Assembly (NCBI GenBank): GCA_018223415.1
Contig: JAGTTQ010000001.1
Location: 3,521,365-3,585,364 of the forward strand
Length of the DNA: 64,000 nt
Source: Eubacteriaceae bacterium Marseille-Q4139
GTDB lineage: Bacteria; Bacillota; Clostridia; Lachnospirales; Lachnospiraceae
Direction of reading: 5' to 3'
The position numbers and the translations under genes were made by a program. The first letter of the stretch is position 1, and the number at the start of each line of letters is the position of its first letter. Shown here piece by piece: positions 16,482-25,702 of the stretch. The notes below the pieces were generated by a model, which worked only from the letters and a program-made list of their open reading frames with translations, searched no databases and was not told where the DNA came from.

Positions 16482-17696
16482 ATGTTTACAATCAATGAAA
16501 ATTATCTGAAATTACAGGGGAGCTACCTGTTTGCAGCCGTTGCGAAAAAGGTGGCAGCGTTCCAGGAACAAAATCCCGGCACGGAGATCATCCGCTTAGG
16601 GATCGGCGACGTGACCCAGCCCATCGCCCCGGCCATCATTGAGGCGCTTCATAAGGCTGTGGACGAGATGGGAAAGGCCGAGACCTTCCGCGGCTATGCG
16701 CCGGAACAGGGCTATGAATTCTTAAGAAAGGTCATCGCAGAAAAGGATTTTGCGGAGCGCGGCTGTGACATTGCCCCCGATGAGATTTTTATTTCCGACG
16801 GAGCCAAATGCGACTGCGGGAATATTCAGGAAATCTTCGGCGCCGACGACATTGTGGCCGTCTGCGACCCGGTGTATCCGGTTTATGTGGACACCAACGT
16901 CATGGCCGGCAGGACGGGAAATTACGACGAGGCGACAGGCCGCTTTGAAAAGGTGGTTTACATGCCGTGCGTTGAGGAAAACGGCTTCGTCCCGGAGCTT
17001 CCCAAAGAGCGTGCCGACATCATCTACCTCTGCTTCCCCAATAACCCCACCGGCGAAGCCATCCGTCTTCCCGAGCTTCAGAAGTGGGTGGACTATGCCA
17101 ATGAAAACGAGGCCATCATCCTCTTTGACGCGGCCTACGAGGCCTATATCCGCGAGGACGGGATCCCCCATTCCATCTATGAATGCCGCGGTGCGAGAAC
17201 ATGCGCCATCGAGCTTCGGAGCTTTTCCAAGAAAGCCGGCTTTACGGGCCTTCGCCTGGGCTACGCGGTAATCCCGAAGGATTTAAAGCGGAAGGGCGTT
17301 ACGCTTAACAGCCTCTGGAGCCGCCGCCAGGGTACGAAGTACAATGGGACACCTTACATCATCCAGCGGGCCGGCGAGGCCGTCTACTCGCCGGAGGGCA
17401 GCGTCCAGGTAAAGGCCCAGGTGGATCGTTACATGGAAAATGCGGCGCTTCTCGTAAACGGCCTGCAAAAAGCCGGCTATACGGCATACGGCGGCGTCAA
17501 CTCCCCCTATATCTGGATGAAGACGCCGGGCTCCATGACCTCCTGGGAGTTTTTCGACTTCCTTCTCAACAAGGCCGGCATCGTCGGGACGCCGGGCGCC
17601 GGCTTCGGGCCGTCGGGAGAGGGATATTTCCGTCTGACTGCCTTCGGAACCTACGAGAATTCCGTAAAGGCCCTGGAGCGGATTAAGAATTTATAA
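16482..17696 (+). CDS. dapL: LL-diaminopimelate aminotransferase
   Basis: A 404-residue fold-type I PLP enzyme starting MFTINENYLKLQGSYLF, the DapL signature. It has RLGIGDVTQPI, YAPEQGYEFLR, FPNNPTGEA and the PLP lysine in RSFSKKAGFTGLRLGY. It converts tetrahydrodipicolinate and glutamate directly to LL-diaminopimelate for lysine and peptidoglycan synthesis. This one-step variant is common in Clostridia. It follows pyrG by 12 bases with a TTAGGAGG site overlapping the pyrG stop, so it should share the pyrG promoter and leader control. Highly confident. Confidence 0.96.
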   Translation: MFTINENYLKLQGSYLFAAVAKKVAAFQEQNPGTEIIRLGIGDVTQPIAPAIIEALHKAVDEMGKAETFRGYAPEQGYEFLRKVIAEKDFAERGCDIAPDEIFISDGAKCDCGNIQEIFGADDIVAVCDPVYPVYVDTNVMAGRTGNYDEATGRFEKVVYMPCVEENGFVPELPKERADIIYLCFPNNPTGEAIRLPELQKWVDYANENEAIILFDAAYEAYIREDGIPHSIYECRGARTCAIELRSFSKKAGFTGLRLGYAVIPKDLKRKGVTLNSLWSRRQGTKYNGTPYIIQRAGEAVYSPEGSVQVKAQVDRYMENAALLVNGLQKAGYTAYGGVNSPYIWMKTPGSMTSWEFFDFLLNKAGIVGTPGAGFGPSGEGYFRLTAFGTYENSVKALERIKNL

Positions 17697-17711
17697 AAAG
17701 CGGCCTTATAT

Positions 17712-17751
17712 CCCCGCCCCGGAAGGAAGAAAATGTCCGGGGCGGGATTTT
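17712..17751 (+). terminator. Intrinsic terminator after dapL
   Basis: CCCGCCCCGG (17713-17722) pairs with CCGGGGCGGG (17737-17746), followed by ATTTT. A very stable stem with a short U-run. Confidence 0.8.
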
Positions 17752-17781
17752 CGTATGGAGCTTAGACGGCGGAAAAAGTTA

Positions 17782-17810
17782 TTGATTTTATGAATCTTAT
17801 CTAGTATAGT
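17782..17810 (+). promoter_or_regulatory. Sigma-A promoter of plsX-acpP
   Basis: TTGATT (17782-17787) and TATAGT (17805-17810) with a 17-base spacer, about 33 bases before plsX. I looked for a FapR-type palindrome here and did not find a convincing one. Confidence 0.7.
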
Positions 17811-17842
17811 AGTTGGTAGATTTAGGCAGGGAGATAAGAATC

Positions 17843-18865
17843 ATGATAAAAATTGCAGTGGACGCCATGGGCGGCGACAACGCCCCGGCGGAAATCGTAA
17901 AGGGCGCCGTGGAGGCGGTCAATGAGAGAACAGATATCCACGTATTCCTGACGGGAAAAGAAGATGTGGTAAAACAGGAATTAAAAAAACATACGTATAA
18001 AGAAGACCAGATCACCGTCGTGAATGCCTCGGAGGTGATCGAAACGGGAGAACCGCCGGTCAATGCCATCCGAAAGAAAAAGGATTCGTCCATCGTAGTC
18101 GGCATGAACCTGGTAAAAAGCGGCGAGGCCGACGGCTTCGTTTCGGCCGGAAGCTCCGGCGCCATCTTAGTGGGCGGCCAGGTGATCGTCGGCCGCATCA
18201 AGGGCGTGGAGCGCCCGCCCCTTGCGCCGCTAATCCCGACGGAGACAGGCGTATCCCTCTTAATCGACTGCGGCGCCAACGTGGACGCCAGGCCGTCCCA
18301 CCTGGTGCAGTTTGCCCAGATGGGTTCCCTCTACATGGAGCATGTGGTGGGAATCAAAAATCCGCGGGTGGCCATCGTAAACATCGGCCTTGAGGAAGAA
18401 AAGGGCAATGCCCTCGTAAAAGAAACTTTCCCGCTTTTAAGAGAATGCCCCGGCATCAACTTCATCGGCAGCATCGAGGCCAGGGAGATCCCCCACGGCG
18501 GCGCCGATGTGATCGTCTGCGAGGCGTTTGTGGGAAATGTGATTTTAAAGCTCTATGAAGGCGTCGGCGCCACGATGCTTTCCATGGTGAAGAAAGGCCT
18601 GATGTCGGATCTTCGGAGCAAAATCGGCGCCCTCTTGATAAAGCCGGCCTTAAAGCGGACCATGAAGAGCTTTGACGCCAGCCAGTACGGCGGCGCGCCG
18701 CTTCTCGGCTTAAAGGGGCTTGTGGTAAAGACCCACGGAAGCTCCAAGGCCAACGAGGTGAAAAATTCGATTATTCAGTGCATTTCCTTCAAAGAGCAGG
18801 CCATCGGCGAGAAAATCGGCGAACGCCTGGGGAAAAAGGAAAATATGAATGCACAGGAAGCGTAA
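17843..18865 (+). CDS. plsX: Phosphate acyltransferase PlsX
   Basis: A 340-residue PlsX starting MIKIAVDAMGGDNAPAEIV, the family hallmark. It has GFVSAGSSGAILVG, LIDCGANVDARP and VCEAFVGNVILK. It moves acyl chains from acyl-ACP to phosphate, giving acyl-phosphate for PlsY in phospholipid synthesis at the membrane surface. The ATG at 17843 has AGGGAG; ten upstream in-frame codons lie inside the promoter. It is followed by acpP after 21 bases, its substrate carrier, as usual in Firmicutes. Highly confident. Confidence 0.97.
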   Translation: MIKIAVDAMGGDNAPAEIVKGAVEAVNERTDIHVFLTGKEDVVKQELKKHTYKEDQITVVNASEVIETGEPPVNAIRKKKDSSIVVGMNLVKSGEADGFVSAGSSGAILVGGQVIVGRIKGVERPPLAPLIPTETGVSLLIDCGANVDARPSHLVQFAQMGSLYMEHVVGIKNPRVAIVNIGLEEEKGNALVKETFPLLRECPGINFIGSIEAREIPHGGADVIVCEAFVGNVILKLYEGVGATMLSMVKKGLMSDLRSKIGALLIKPALKRTMKSFDASQYGGAPLLGLKGLVVKTHGSSKANEVKNSIIQCISFKEQAIGEKIGERLGKKENMNAQEA

Positions 18866-18886
18866 AGCAGAGAGAGGATGAAGCGT

Positions 18887-19117
18887 ATGGAATTTGAAAA
18901 ACTGCGTCAGATCATTGCAGAGGTGCTTAACGTGGATCCGGAGGAAATCACGATGGAGACCACGTTCGTAGACGACCTGGGAGCCGATTCCCTTGACATC
19001 TTCCAGATCATCATGGGAATCGAAGAGGAGTTTGACATCGAAATCCCGACGGAAGCCGCCGAAAAAATCGTAACGGTCGGCGATGCCGCAGAACAGATCA
19101 GAACTTCATTGAATTAA
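18887..19117 (+). CDS. acpP: Acyl carrier protein
   Basis: A 76-residue acidic protein with the phosphopantetheine site GADSLD and the surrounding FVDDLGADSLDIFQIIMGIE. It carries growing acyl chains in fatty acid synthesis. The ATG at 18887 is chosen because AGAGAGG lies about nine bases upstream; the ATG at 18878 would start directly on that site. It sits in the plsX-acpP-rnc order typical of Firmicutes. Highly confident. Confidence 0.96.
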   Translation: MEFEKLRQIIAEVLNVDPEEITMETTFVDDLGADSLDIFQIIMGIEEEFDIEIPTEAAEKIVTVGDAAEQIRTSLN

Positions 19118-19130
19118 GGATCATTGGAAA

Positions 19131-19164
19131 AAAAGGTGTCCCGTTACGGTGGCACCTTATTTTC
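19131..19164 (+). terminator. Hairpin after acpP: partial terminator or RNase III site
   Basis: AAGGTG (19133-19138) pairs with CACCTT (19153-19158), with an inner CCG-TTA-CGG stem and a small internal loop, followed by ATTTTCC. It could end most acpP transcripts. Because it lies just before rnc it could also be a substrate for RNase III, which often cuts its own leader. Confidence 0.6.
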
Positions 19165-19210
19165 CATTTACGCGGGCAGGCGAAAAAAACGGCTTACGGC
19201 CCGCGAAACC

Positions 19211-19918
19211 ATGAAACGAAAAGAGGAAACCGCTTTGGAAGAAAAATGGAAAAAACTGGAGAACATCATCGGATACCGCTTTCAGTCACCGAGGCTTTTG
19301 TCCCATGCGCTGACCCACAGCTCCTATGCCAACGAAAAGCACTGGGACAAGACGAAGTGCAACGAGCGTCTGGAGTTTTTAGGCGACGCCGTCCTGGAGG
19401 TGGCTGCGAGCGAATTTTTGTTCACCCACTATCCGTCCATGCCGGAGGGGGAGATGACGAAGCTTCGGGCCAGCCTTGTCTGTGAGCCGACGCTGGCCTA
19501 CTGCGCCGAACAGTTCGGCCTCGGCGACTACCTGCTCTTAGGGCGGGGCGAGGAACTGACCGGCGGGAGAAAACGGCCGTCTGTCGTCTCCGATGCCATG
19601 GAGGCCGTCATCGGCGCGATCTATCTGGATGGTGGTCTTGCTAATGCAAAAGAGTTCATTCACCGGTTTATTTTAAACGACATTGAACATAAACAGCTCT
19701 TTTATGATAGCAAAACTATCTTGCAGGAAATGGTTCAGGCGGAGTCGAAGGAATCCCTGTCCTATGAGCTTCTGCGCGAGGAAGGGCCCGACCACAACAA
19801 AAGCTTTGAGGTATGCGTAAAGCTCGGCGGCCGGGAAATCGGCCGCGGAACCGGCCGGACAAAGAAGGCGGCAGAGCAGGTGGCGGCCTACCACGGGATT
19901 TGTACCGTAAAAAAGTAG
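19211..19918 (+). CDS. rnc: Ribonuclease III
   Basis: A protein of about 235 residues. The endonuclease domain (about 15-150) has the signature ERLEFLGDAVLE and the acidic DAMEAVIGAIYLDGG. The C-terminal double-stranded-RNA-binding domain (about 160-233) ends in GRTKKAAEQVAAYHG. It cuts double-stranded RNA, including rRNA precursors. The start is uncertain: ATG 19211 has no clear ribosome site, and TTG 19235 has AAGAGG at a better distance. Codons further upstream are in the hairpin after acpP. It is followed by smc after 13 bases. Function certain. Confidence 0.95.
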   Translation: MKRKEETALEEKWKKLENIIGYRFQSPRLLSHALTHSSYANEKHWDKTKCNERLEFLGDAVLEVAASEFLFTHYPSMPEGEMTKLRASLVCEPTLAYCAEQFGLGDYLLLGRGEELTGGRKRPSVVSDAMEAVIGAIYLDGGLANAKEFIHRFILNDIEHKQLFYDSKTILQEMVQAESKESLSYELLREEGPDHNKSFEVCVKLGGREIGRGTGRTKKAAEQVAAYHGICTVKK

Positions 19919-19931
19919 GAAAAGGTGAGAC

Positions 19932-22900
19932 ATGTATTTAAAGAGTATCGAAGTTCAGGGCTTCAAGTCCTTTGCCAATAAAATCGTCTTCGACTTCCAC
20001 AACGGGATCACGGGCATCGTGGGCCCCAACGGCAGCGGAAAAAGCAACGTGGCCGACGCCGTCCGGTGGGTGCTCGGCGAACAGCGCATCAAGCAGCTAA
20101 GGGGCGCCAGCATGCAGGACGTGATCTTTTCCGGGACGGAGACGAGAAAGCCCCAGGGCTTTGCCTATGTGGCTATCACCCTGGACAACCAGGACCACAA
20201 GCTTGCCATCGACTTTGACGAGGTGACGGTTTCCAGGCGCATCTACCGCTCCGGTGAGAGCGAGTACATGTTAAACGGGAGCCCCTGCCGTTTAAAGGAC
20301 ATCAACGAGCTGTTTTACGACACGGGAATCGGAAAAGAGGGCTACTCTATCATCGGACAGGGCCAGATTGATAAAATTTTAAGCGGACGCCCCGAGGAAC
20401 GGCGGGAGCTTTTCGACGAGGCGGCCGGGATCGTGAAATTTAAGCGCAGAAAGGCCATTGCCCAGAAAAAACTGGAAGACGAAAAACAGAACTTAATCCG
20501 CATAAGCGATATCTTAAGCGAGCTGGAAAAGCAGGTAGGCCCGTTAAAGAAACAGTCGGAGACGGCCAGGGAGTACCTGCGGTTAAAAGAAGATTTAAAA
20601 CGGTGCGACGTGGGCCTGTTCCTCTCGGAGACGGCAGTGATACGGGAACAGCTTTCGGAAATCACTGAAAACCTCTCTGTCGTCACCGGCGACATGGAAA
20701 ACTCACGCACAGAGGCGGCCGGGATCCGCGAGACCCAGGAGGCGCTGGAAGAGGAAATCCGCGTCCTTGAGGAAGCCCAGCGAAAAAAGCAGGAGGCGGG
20801 AAACGAGGCGCTCATGACGGCCGGAAACCTGGAAGGACAGGTCAATGTCTTAAAGGAACAGATCCGGACCGAGGAGATGAACGCCGAACATATCAAAAAC
20901 AGGATCACCGCCATCGAAGGAGAACTGAAAGAGCGGGAAGAAAGAAAGAAAGAGTACCAAAGTGAAAAGGAAGGCCTCACAGGACAGGCCGAGGAGATGA
21001 AAAAGCGCCTTGAGGAAGCCGAGGAGGCGCTCTCCGCCAGGACAGCCGAGGCAGACAGCCTGGAACAGGGGATTGAGGAGACGAAGGCCGGGATCATCGA
21101 CGCCCTCAACGAAAAATCCTCGTTTTCCGTAAAAAAACAGCGGTACGATACGATGCTCGAGCAGGTGCAGGTGCGCCGCTCGGAGGTGGCCCAGAAGCTT
21201 TTGAAGGTAAAAAGCGACGAAGAGGGCTGGGCCCTTAAGATAAAAGAAGAGGAAGAAAGAAAGAGGGAGCTGGAGGCGGCCATCGAAGAACTGCTTGCCA
21301 GGGCAGACGGCCTGGAGGAGGAGATCAAGGCGGCCTCCGGGGAGATTGCAAGGCTCAACAGGAACCTCAACAATACCCAGCAGGAATACCACAGGGCGTC
21401 CACACGCCTCGAATCCCTGCGGAACCTGGCGGAGCGGTACGAGGGCTACGGAAACAGCATCCGCCGGGTGATGGAGACGAGGGACAGGGTGCACGGGATC
21501 CACGGCGTCGTCGCAGACCTGATTGACGTGCCGAAGGAATACGAGACGGCCATCGAGACGGCTCTCGGCGGCAGCATCCAGAACATCGTCACCGACTCGG
21601 AAGAGACGGCAAAGGTGCTGATCGAATACTTAAAGAAGAACAAGTTCGGCCGCGCCACCTTCCTTCCGCTCACCAGTATCTCGGCGCGGGGCGGGTTCGA
21701 GCGGCCGGAGGCCTTAAAAGAGCCGGGCGCCATCGGCCTTGCAAGCAGCCTCGTGAAGGCAGACCGGCAGTATGACGGCCTGATTCAGTATCTTTTGGGG
21801 CGCGTCCTGGTGGTAAAGGACATCGACACGGCCATTGCCATTGCAAGAAAATACCGCCATTCCTTTCGGATCGTGACGCCGGCCGGCGAGCTGTTAAATC
21901 CCGGCGGTTCCATGAGCGGCGGCGCCTATAAAAACTCCAGCAACCTTCTCGGCAGAAAGCGGGAGATGGAGGAGTTTGAAGAGCTCTGCAAAAAGGCACT
22001 TCTCCAGGTGGACAGCATCCAGAAGGAGCTGGTGTTCCAGGAGGGGCTTCTGGAGGAACGGAGCGGGGAGTTAGAGACCGTAAAGAAAGAGCTTCAGGCC
22101 AGGTATCTGGAGGAAAACACGGCCGGCATGAACCTCTCCAAATTTTCCGAGCGCCAGACAGAGCTTTTGGAGTCCTCGGCCGACATGAAGTTAGAAAACC
22201 GCCAGCTGGAGGAACAGATGCAGGAGATCCGCTCGGAGACGGAAAAGCTTTTGGCGGCGATGAAAGTCCTGGAAGAGGAAAATGAAGCCAGGAACCGGCG
22301 CATCGAGGAGGACACGAAAGCCCTGGAGACAGCAAGAGAAAACAGAGAGGAAGCCAGACGTTTCCTTTCCGGCATCCAGCTTTCGGCGGCTTCCTTATCC
22401 CAGAAAGAGGACTTCCTTTTGGAGAACATGAAGCGCCTCGGGGAAGAAGAAGAAAAGCTTTTAAAAGAAAAAGAAGCCCTGAGCGGAGGCACCGAGCAGA
22501 GCGCCGAGGCCGTGGCAGGGAAAAAGAAAGAAATCGAAACGCTTTTCATTCGGATTGAAGAGGAGAAAAAACGGGCGGCCGCCCTCTCGGAGGAGGCCGG
22601 CCAGGCCTCGGAGGCAAAAGAGGAAAAGAACAGGACGAGAAGACAGCTCTCCGAAAAGCGGGAAGAGCTTTCCGACCGGATTTCCAGGCTTGACAAAGAA
22701 GCCTTCCGCCTTCAAAATCAGAAGGAAAAGCAGGAGGAGCGCCAGGAGGGCCTCGTAAATTACATGTGGAGCGAATACGGGCTCACCTATTCCACTGCCG
22801 CAGAGCTTTCAAACGGTGAAGAAGTGCCGGTTCCCGAGCTGAAAAAACAGATCCATGAGTTAAAAACAAGTATCCGCGCCCTTGGAAATGTCAACGTCAA

Positions 22901-23492
22901 TGCCATCGAGGACTACAAGGAAATTTCAGAGCGGTATGAGTTCATGAAAGGCCAGCACGACGATTTGACGGCGGCCCAGGAGACCTTATATAAAATCATT
23001 GAGGAGCTGGACACCGGCATGCGCCGCCAGTTTGCGGAAAAATTCGCCGAGATCCGACGGGAATTTGACCGGGTGTTTAAAGAACTGTTCGGCGGCGGCC
23101 ACGGAACCCTGGAGCTCATCGAGGACGAGGACATCTTAGAGGCAGGGATCCAGATTATCTCGCAGCCGCCGGGAAAGAAGCTCCAGAACATGATGCAGAT
23201 GTCCGGCGGCGAAAAGGCGCTGACGGCCATTGCCCTTTTGTTTGCCATCCAGAATTTAAAGCCGTCGCCGTTCTGCCTGCTTGACGAGATTGAGGCGGCC
23301 CTGGATGATTCCAACGTGGACCGGTTCGCAAAATACTTACACAAGCTGACGAAAAATACCCAGTTCATCGTCATCACCCACCGGCGCGGCACCATGGTGT
23401 CAGCGGACCGGCTGTATGGTATCACCATGCAGGAAAAAGGTGTTTCGACGCTTGTTTCCGTCAGTCTCATAGAAAATGATCTGGATAAATAA
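19932..23492 (+). CDS. smc: Chromosome segregation ATPase SMC
   Basis: A 1186-residue SMC. Walker A is GPNGSGKSN at residues 31-39. A long coiled coil (about 170-500) follows, then the hinge (about 520-650, with GRATFLPLTSI and a glycine-rich NPGGSMSGGAYKNSS), a second coiled coil (about 670-1010), and the C-terminal head with signature MSGGEKALTAIALLFA and Walker B FCLLDEIEAALDD. It forms condensin with ScpA/ScpB and organises the chromosome. The ATG at 19932 has an AAAGGTGAG site. It sits in the classic rnc-smc-ftsY string. Length is normal for Firmicutes. Certain. Confidence 0.98.
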   Translation: MYLKSIEVQGFKSFANKIVFDFHNGITGIVGPNGSGKSNVADAVRWVLGEQRIKQLRGASMQDVIFSGTETRKPQGFAYVAITLDNQDHKLAIDFDEVTVSRRIYRSGESEYMLNGSPCRLKDINELFYDTGIGKEGYSIIGQGQIDKILSGRPEERRELFDEAAGIVKFKRRKAIAQKKLEDEKQNLIRISDILSELEKQVGPLKKQSETAREYLRLKEDLKRCDVGLFLSETAVIREQLSEITENLSVVTGDMENSRTEAAGIRETQEALEEEIRVLEEAQRKKQEAGNEALMTAGNLEGQVNVLKEQIRTEEMNAEHIKNRITAIEGELKEREERKKEYQSEKEGLTGQAEEMKKRLEEAEEALSARTAEADSLEQGIEETKAGIIDALNEKSSFSVKKQRYDTMLEQVQVRRSEVAQKLLKVKSDEEGWALKIKEEEERKRELEAAIEELLARADGLEEEIKAASGEIARLNRNLNNTQQEYHRASTRLESLRNLAERYEGYGNSIRRVMETRDRVHGIHGVVADLIDVPKEYETAIETALGGSIQNIVTDSEETAKVLIEYLKKNKFGRATFLPLTSISARGGFERPEALKEPGAIGLASSLVKADRQYDGLIQYLLGRVLVVKDIDTAIAIARKYRHSFRIVTPAGELLNPGGSMSGGAYKNSSNLLGRKREMEEFEELCKKALLQVDSIQKELVFQEGLLEERSGELETVKKELQARYLEENTAGMNLSKFSERQTELLESSADMKLENRQLEEQMQEIRSETEKLLAAMKVLEEENEARNRRIEEDTKALETARENREEARRFLSGIQLSAASLSQKEDFLLENMKRLGEEEEKLLKEKEALSGGTEQSAEAVAGKKKEIETLFIRIEEEKKRAAALSEEAGQASEAKEEKNRTRRQLSEKREELSDRISRLDKEAFRLQNQKEKQEERQEGLVNYMWSEYGLTYSTAAELSNGEEVPVPELKKQIHELKTSIRALGNVNVNAIEDYKEISERYEFMKGQHDDLTAAQETLYKIIEELDTGMRRQFAEKFAEIRREFDRVFKELFGGGHGTLELIEDEDILEAGIQIISQPPGKKLQNMMQMSGGEKALTAIALLFAIQNLKPSPFCLLDEIEAALDDSNVDRFAKYLHKLTKNTQFIVITHRRGTMVSADRLYGITMQEKGVSTLVSVSLIENDLDK

Positions 23493-23504
23493 GGAGGACT
23501 TCCC

Positions 23505-24458
23505 ATGGAAGAGAAGAAAAAAGGCTTTTTTTCCCGTCTTGTGGCGGGACTTTCCAAAACCAGGGACAACATCGTCTCGGGAATGGATTCGATCTTTTCC
23601 GGCTTTTCCGCCATTGACGAGGACTTTTATGAAGAGCTGGAAGAGACGCTGATTATGGGGGACATGGGGATCCAGACGACGATGGCTGTCATCGAGGATT
23701 TGAAAAAGACCGTAAAGGAACAGCATATCAAGGATCCGTCCCAGTGCCGGGAGGTGTTAATCGAGAGCATCCGGAAAAAAATGGATCTCGGCGAAAACGC
23801 CTACGAATTTGAAAACAGAAAATCCGTCGTCCTGGTGATCGGCGTCAACGGCGTCGGAAAGACCACGTCCATCGGAAAGCTGGCCGACCAGCTAAAAGCC
23901 GATGGAAAGCGGGTGATCCTGGCGGCAGCCGACACCTTCCGCGCCGCGGCCATTGAACAGCTCACGGAGTGGGCCAACCGGGCCGGCGTGGAGATCATCG
24001 CACAGAAAGAGGGCTCCGACCCGGCGGCCGTGATTTATGACGCCATTTCGGCGGCAAAATCCAGAAACGCCGACGTCCTGATCTGTGATACGGCAGGCCG
24101 CCTTCACAACAAAAAGAACCTGATGGAGGAATTAAAAAAGATCAACCGCATCATCGACAAGGAGTACCCGGAGGCTTACCGGGAAACACTTGTAGTCCTG
24201 GACGGTACCACCGGCCAGAACGCCCTTGTCCAGGCAAGACAGTTCATGGAGGCGGCAAATATTACGGGCATCATCCTCACAAAATTAGACGGGACGGCCA
24301 AAGGCGGCATTGCCGTGGCGATCCAGTCGGAGCTTGGCATCCCGGTGAAATACATCGGCGTCGGCGAGAAGATCGACGACCTCCAGAAATTCAATTCCCA
24401 TGATTTTGTAAACGCACTGTTCCAGAGAGACGAAAGCAGAGAGAAAGAAGAGGGCTGA
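23505..24458 (+). CDS. ftsY: Signal recognition particle receptor FtsY
   Basis: A 317-residue SRP GTPase with a short N-terminal region instead of the long acidic domain of E. coli FtsY. It has G1 GVNGVGKTTSIGKLA, DTFRAAAIEQL, G3 DTAGRL and G4 TKLDGTAKGG. It binds SRP (Ffh, encoded about 26.5 kb downstream) and directs nascent membrane proteins to the translocon. In most Firmicutes ftsY is followed by ylxM-ffh; here ilvA follows after five bases. Certain. Confidence 0.97.
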   Translation: MEEKKKGFFSRLVAGLSKTRDNIVSGMDSIFSGFSAIDEDFYEELEETLIMGDMGIQTTMAVIEDLKKTVKEQHIKDPSQCREVLIESIRKKMDLGENAYEFENRKSVVLVIGVNGVGKTTSIGKLADQLKADGKRVILAAADTFRAAAIEQLTEWANRAGVEIIAQKEGSDPAAVIYDAISAAKSRNADVLICDTAGRLHNKKNLMEELKKINRIIDKEYPEAYRETLVVLDGTTGQNALVQARQFMEAANITGIILTKLDGTAKGGIAVAIQSELGIPVKYIGVGEKIDDLQKFNSHDFVNALFQRDESREKEEG

Positions 24459-24463
24459 CAGAG

Positions 24464-25693
24464 ATGATAGAAGAACTGACACTGGAAAAATTTGAAGAGG
24501 CATCGGAAATCGTAAAAGAAATCACGCTGGAGACAAAGCTCGTGTACAGCGAATACTTTTCTGCCAGCACCGGCAACAAGGTCTATTTTAAGCCGGAGAA
24601 CATGCAGTACACAGGCGCCTACAAGGTGCGCGGCGCCTACTATAAAATCAGCCAGCTCACGAAAGAAGAGCGGGAGCGGGGCCTGATTACGGCGTCGGCC
24701 GGAAACCATGCCCAGGGCGTCGCCTACGCGGCCAGGCTGGCCGGCGTAAAGGCCACGGTCGTCATGCCGGTCATGACGCCGCTCATCAAGGTGAACCGCA
24801 CGAAGGGCTACGGCGCTGAGGTGGTTTTGGAGGGCGAGGTTTTTGACGACGCCTGCGCCCACGCCTACAAGCTGGCGGACGAGTACGGCTACACCTTCGT
24901 CCATCCCTTCAACGACCTGGAAATCGCCACGGGCCAGGGCAGCATCGCCATGGAAATCGTAAAAGAGCTGCCGACCGTGGACTACATCCTGGTGCCGGTG
25001 GGCGGCGGCGGCCTCTGCACAGGTATTTCCACCCTGGCGAAATTTTTAAATCCCAACATCAAGGTCATTGCCGTGGAACCGAAAGGCGCCGCCTGCCTGT
25101 ATGAGTCGAAAAAAGCCGGCCATGTGGTGACGGTGCCCCACATCAACACCATCGCCGACGGCACGGCCGTCCAGACGCCTGGCGACAAGCTGTTCCCGTA
25201 CCTGATGAAGAACGTGGACGACGTCATCACCGTGGACGATTCCGAGCTGATCGTTTCCTTCCTCGACATGGTGGAAAATCACAAGATGATCGTCGAAAAC
25301 TCCGGCCTGCTGACCGTAGCGGCCTTAAAGCACTTAAATTTTGAAAACAAAAAAGTGGTGTCCGTCTTAAGCGGCGGCAACATGGACGTGATTACCATGG
25401 CGTCCGTCGTCCAGAACGGCCTTCTCCAGCGCGACCGCGTCTTCTCCGTATCCGTAAGGCTTCCTGACCGCCCCGGCCAGCTTGCCAAGGTGTCGGCGTT
25501 AATCGCAGAGCTTCAGGGCAACGTCATCCGCCTGGAGCACAACCAGTTTGCCACCATCAACCGAAACTCCGCCGTGGAGCTTAAGATCACCCTGGAGACC
25601 TTCGGAACTGACCACAAGAATTCCATCGTGGCGGCCCTCGAGGAAGCCGGATACTCCCCGAAAGTGGAGCGGCCCACGGGAATTTACATGTAG
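24464..25693 (+). CDS. ilvA: Threonine ammonia-lyase (threonine dehydratase) with ACT domain
   Basis: A 409-residue fold-type II PLP enzyme. The PLP lysine is K54 in YTGAYKVRGAYYK, with the phosphate-binding loop GGGGLCTG. The C-terminus (about 330-409, from VSVRLPDRPGQLAKV) is a single ACT domain. The length matches the shorter catabolic/CcmL-type enzyme rather than the 500-residue two-ACT biosynthetic IlvA. It deaminates threonine (and serine) to 2-oxobutyrate (and pyruvate). It directly follows ftsY, within what is normally an ftsY-ffh neighbourhood. The function is secure; whether it is biosynthetic or catabolic cannot be told. Confidence 0.93.
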   Translation: MIEELTLEKFEEASEIVKEITLETKLVYSEYFSASTGNKVYFKPENMQYTGAYKVRGAYYKISQLTKEERERGLITASAGNHAQGVAYAARLAGVKATVVMPVMTPLIKVNRTKGYGAEVVLEGEVFDDACAHAYKLADEYGYTFVHPFNDLEIATGQGSIAMEIVKELPTVDYILVPVGGGGLCTGISTLAKFLNPNIKVIAVEPKGAACLYESKKAGHVVTVPHINTIADGTAVQTPGDKLFPYLMKNVDDVITVDDSELIVSFLDMVENHKMIVENSGLLTVAALKHLNFENKKVVSVLSGGNMDVITMASVVQNGLLQRDRVFSVSVRLPDRPGQLAKVSALIAELQGNVIRLEHNQFATINRNSAVELKITLETFGTDHKNSIVAALEEAGYSPKVERPTGIYM

Positions 25694-25702
25694 GAGACGG
25701 CC

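Noticed and set aside
17782..17842. FapR operator in front of plsX
   Set aside because: The sequence does not contain a recognisable FapR palindrome.
20342..22696. Long serine- and phenylalanine-rich reverse frames within smc
   Set aside because: Shadows of the Glu/Lys-rich coiled coil on the forward strand.
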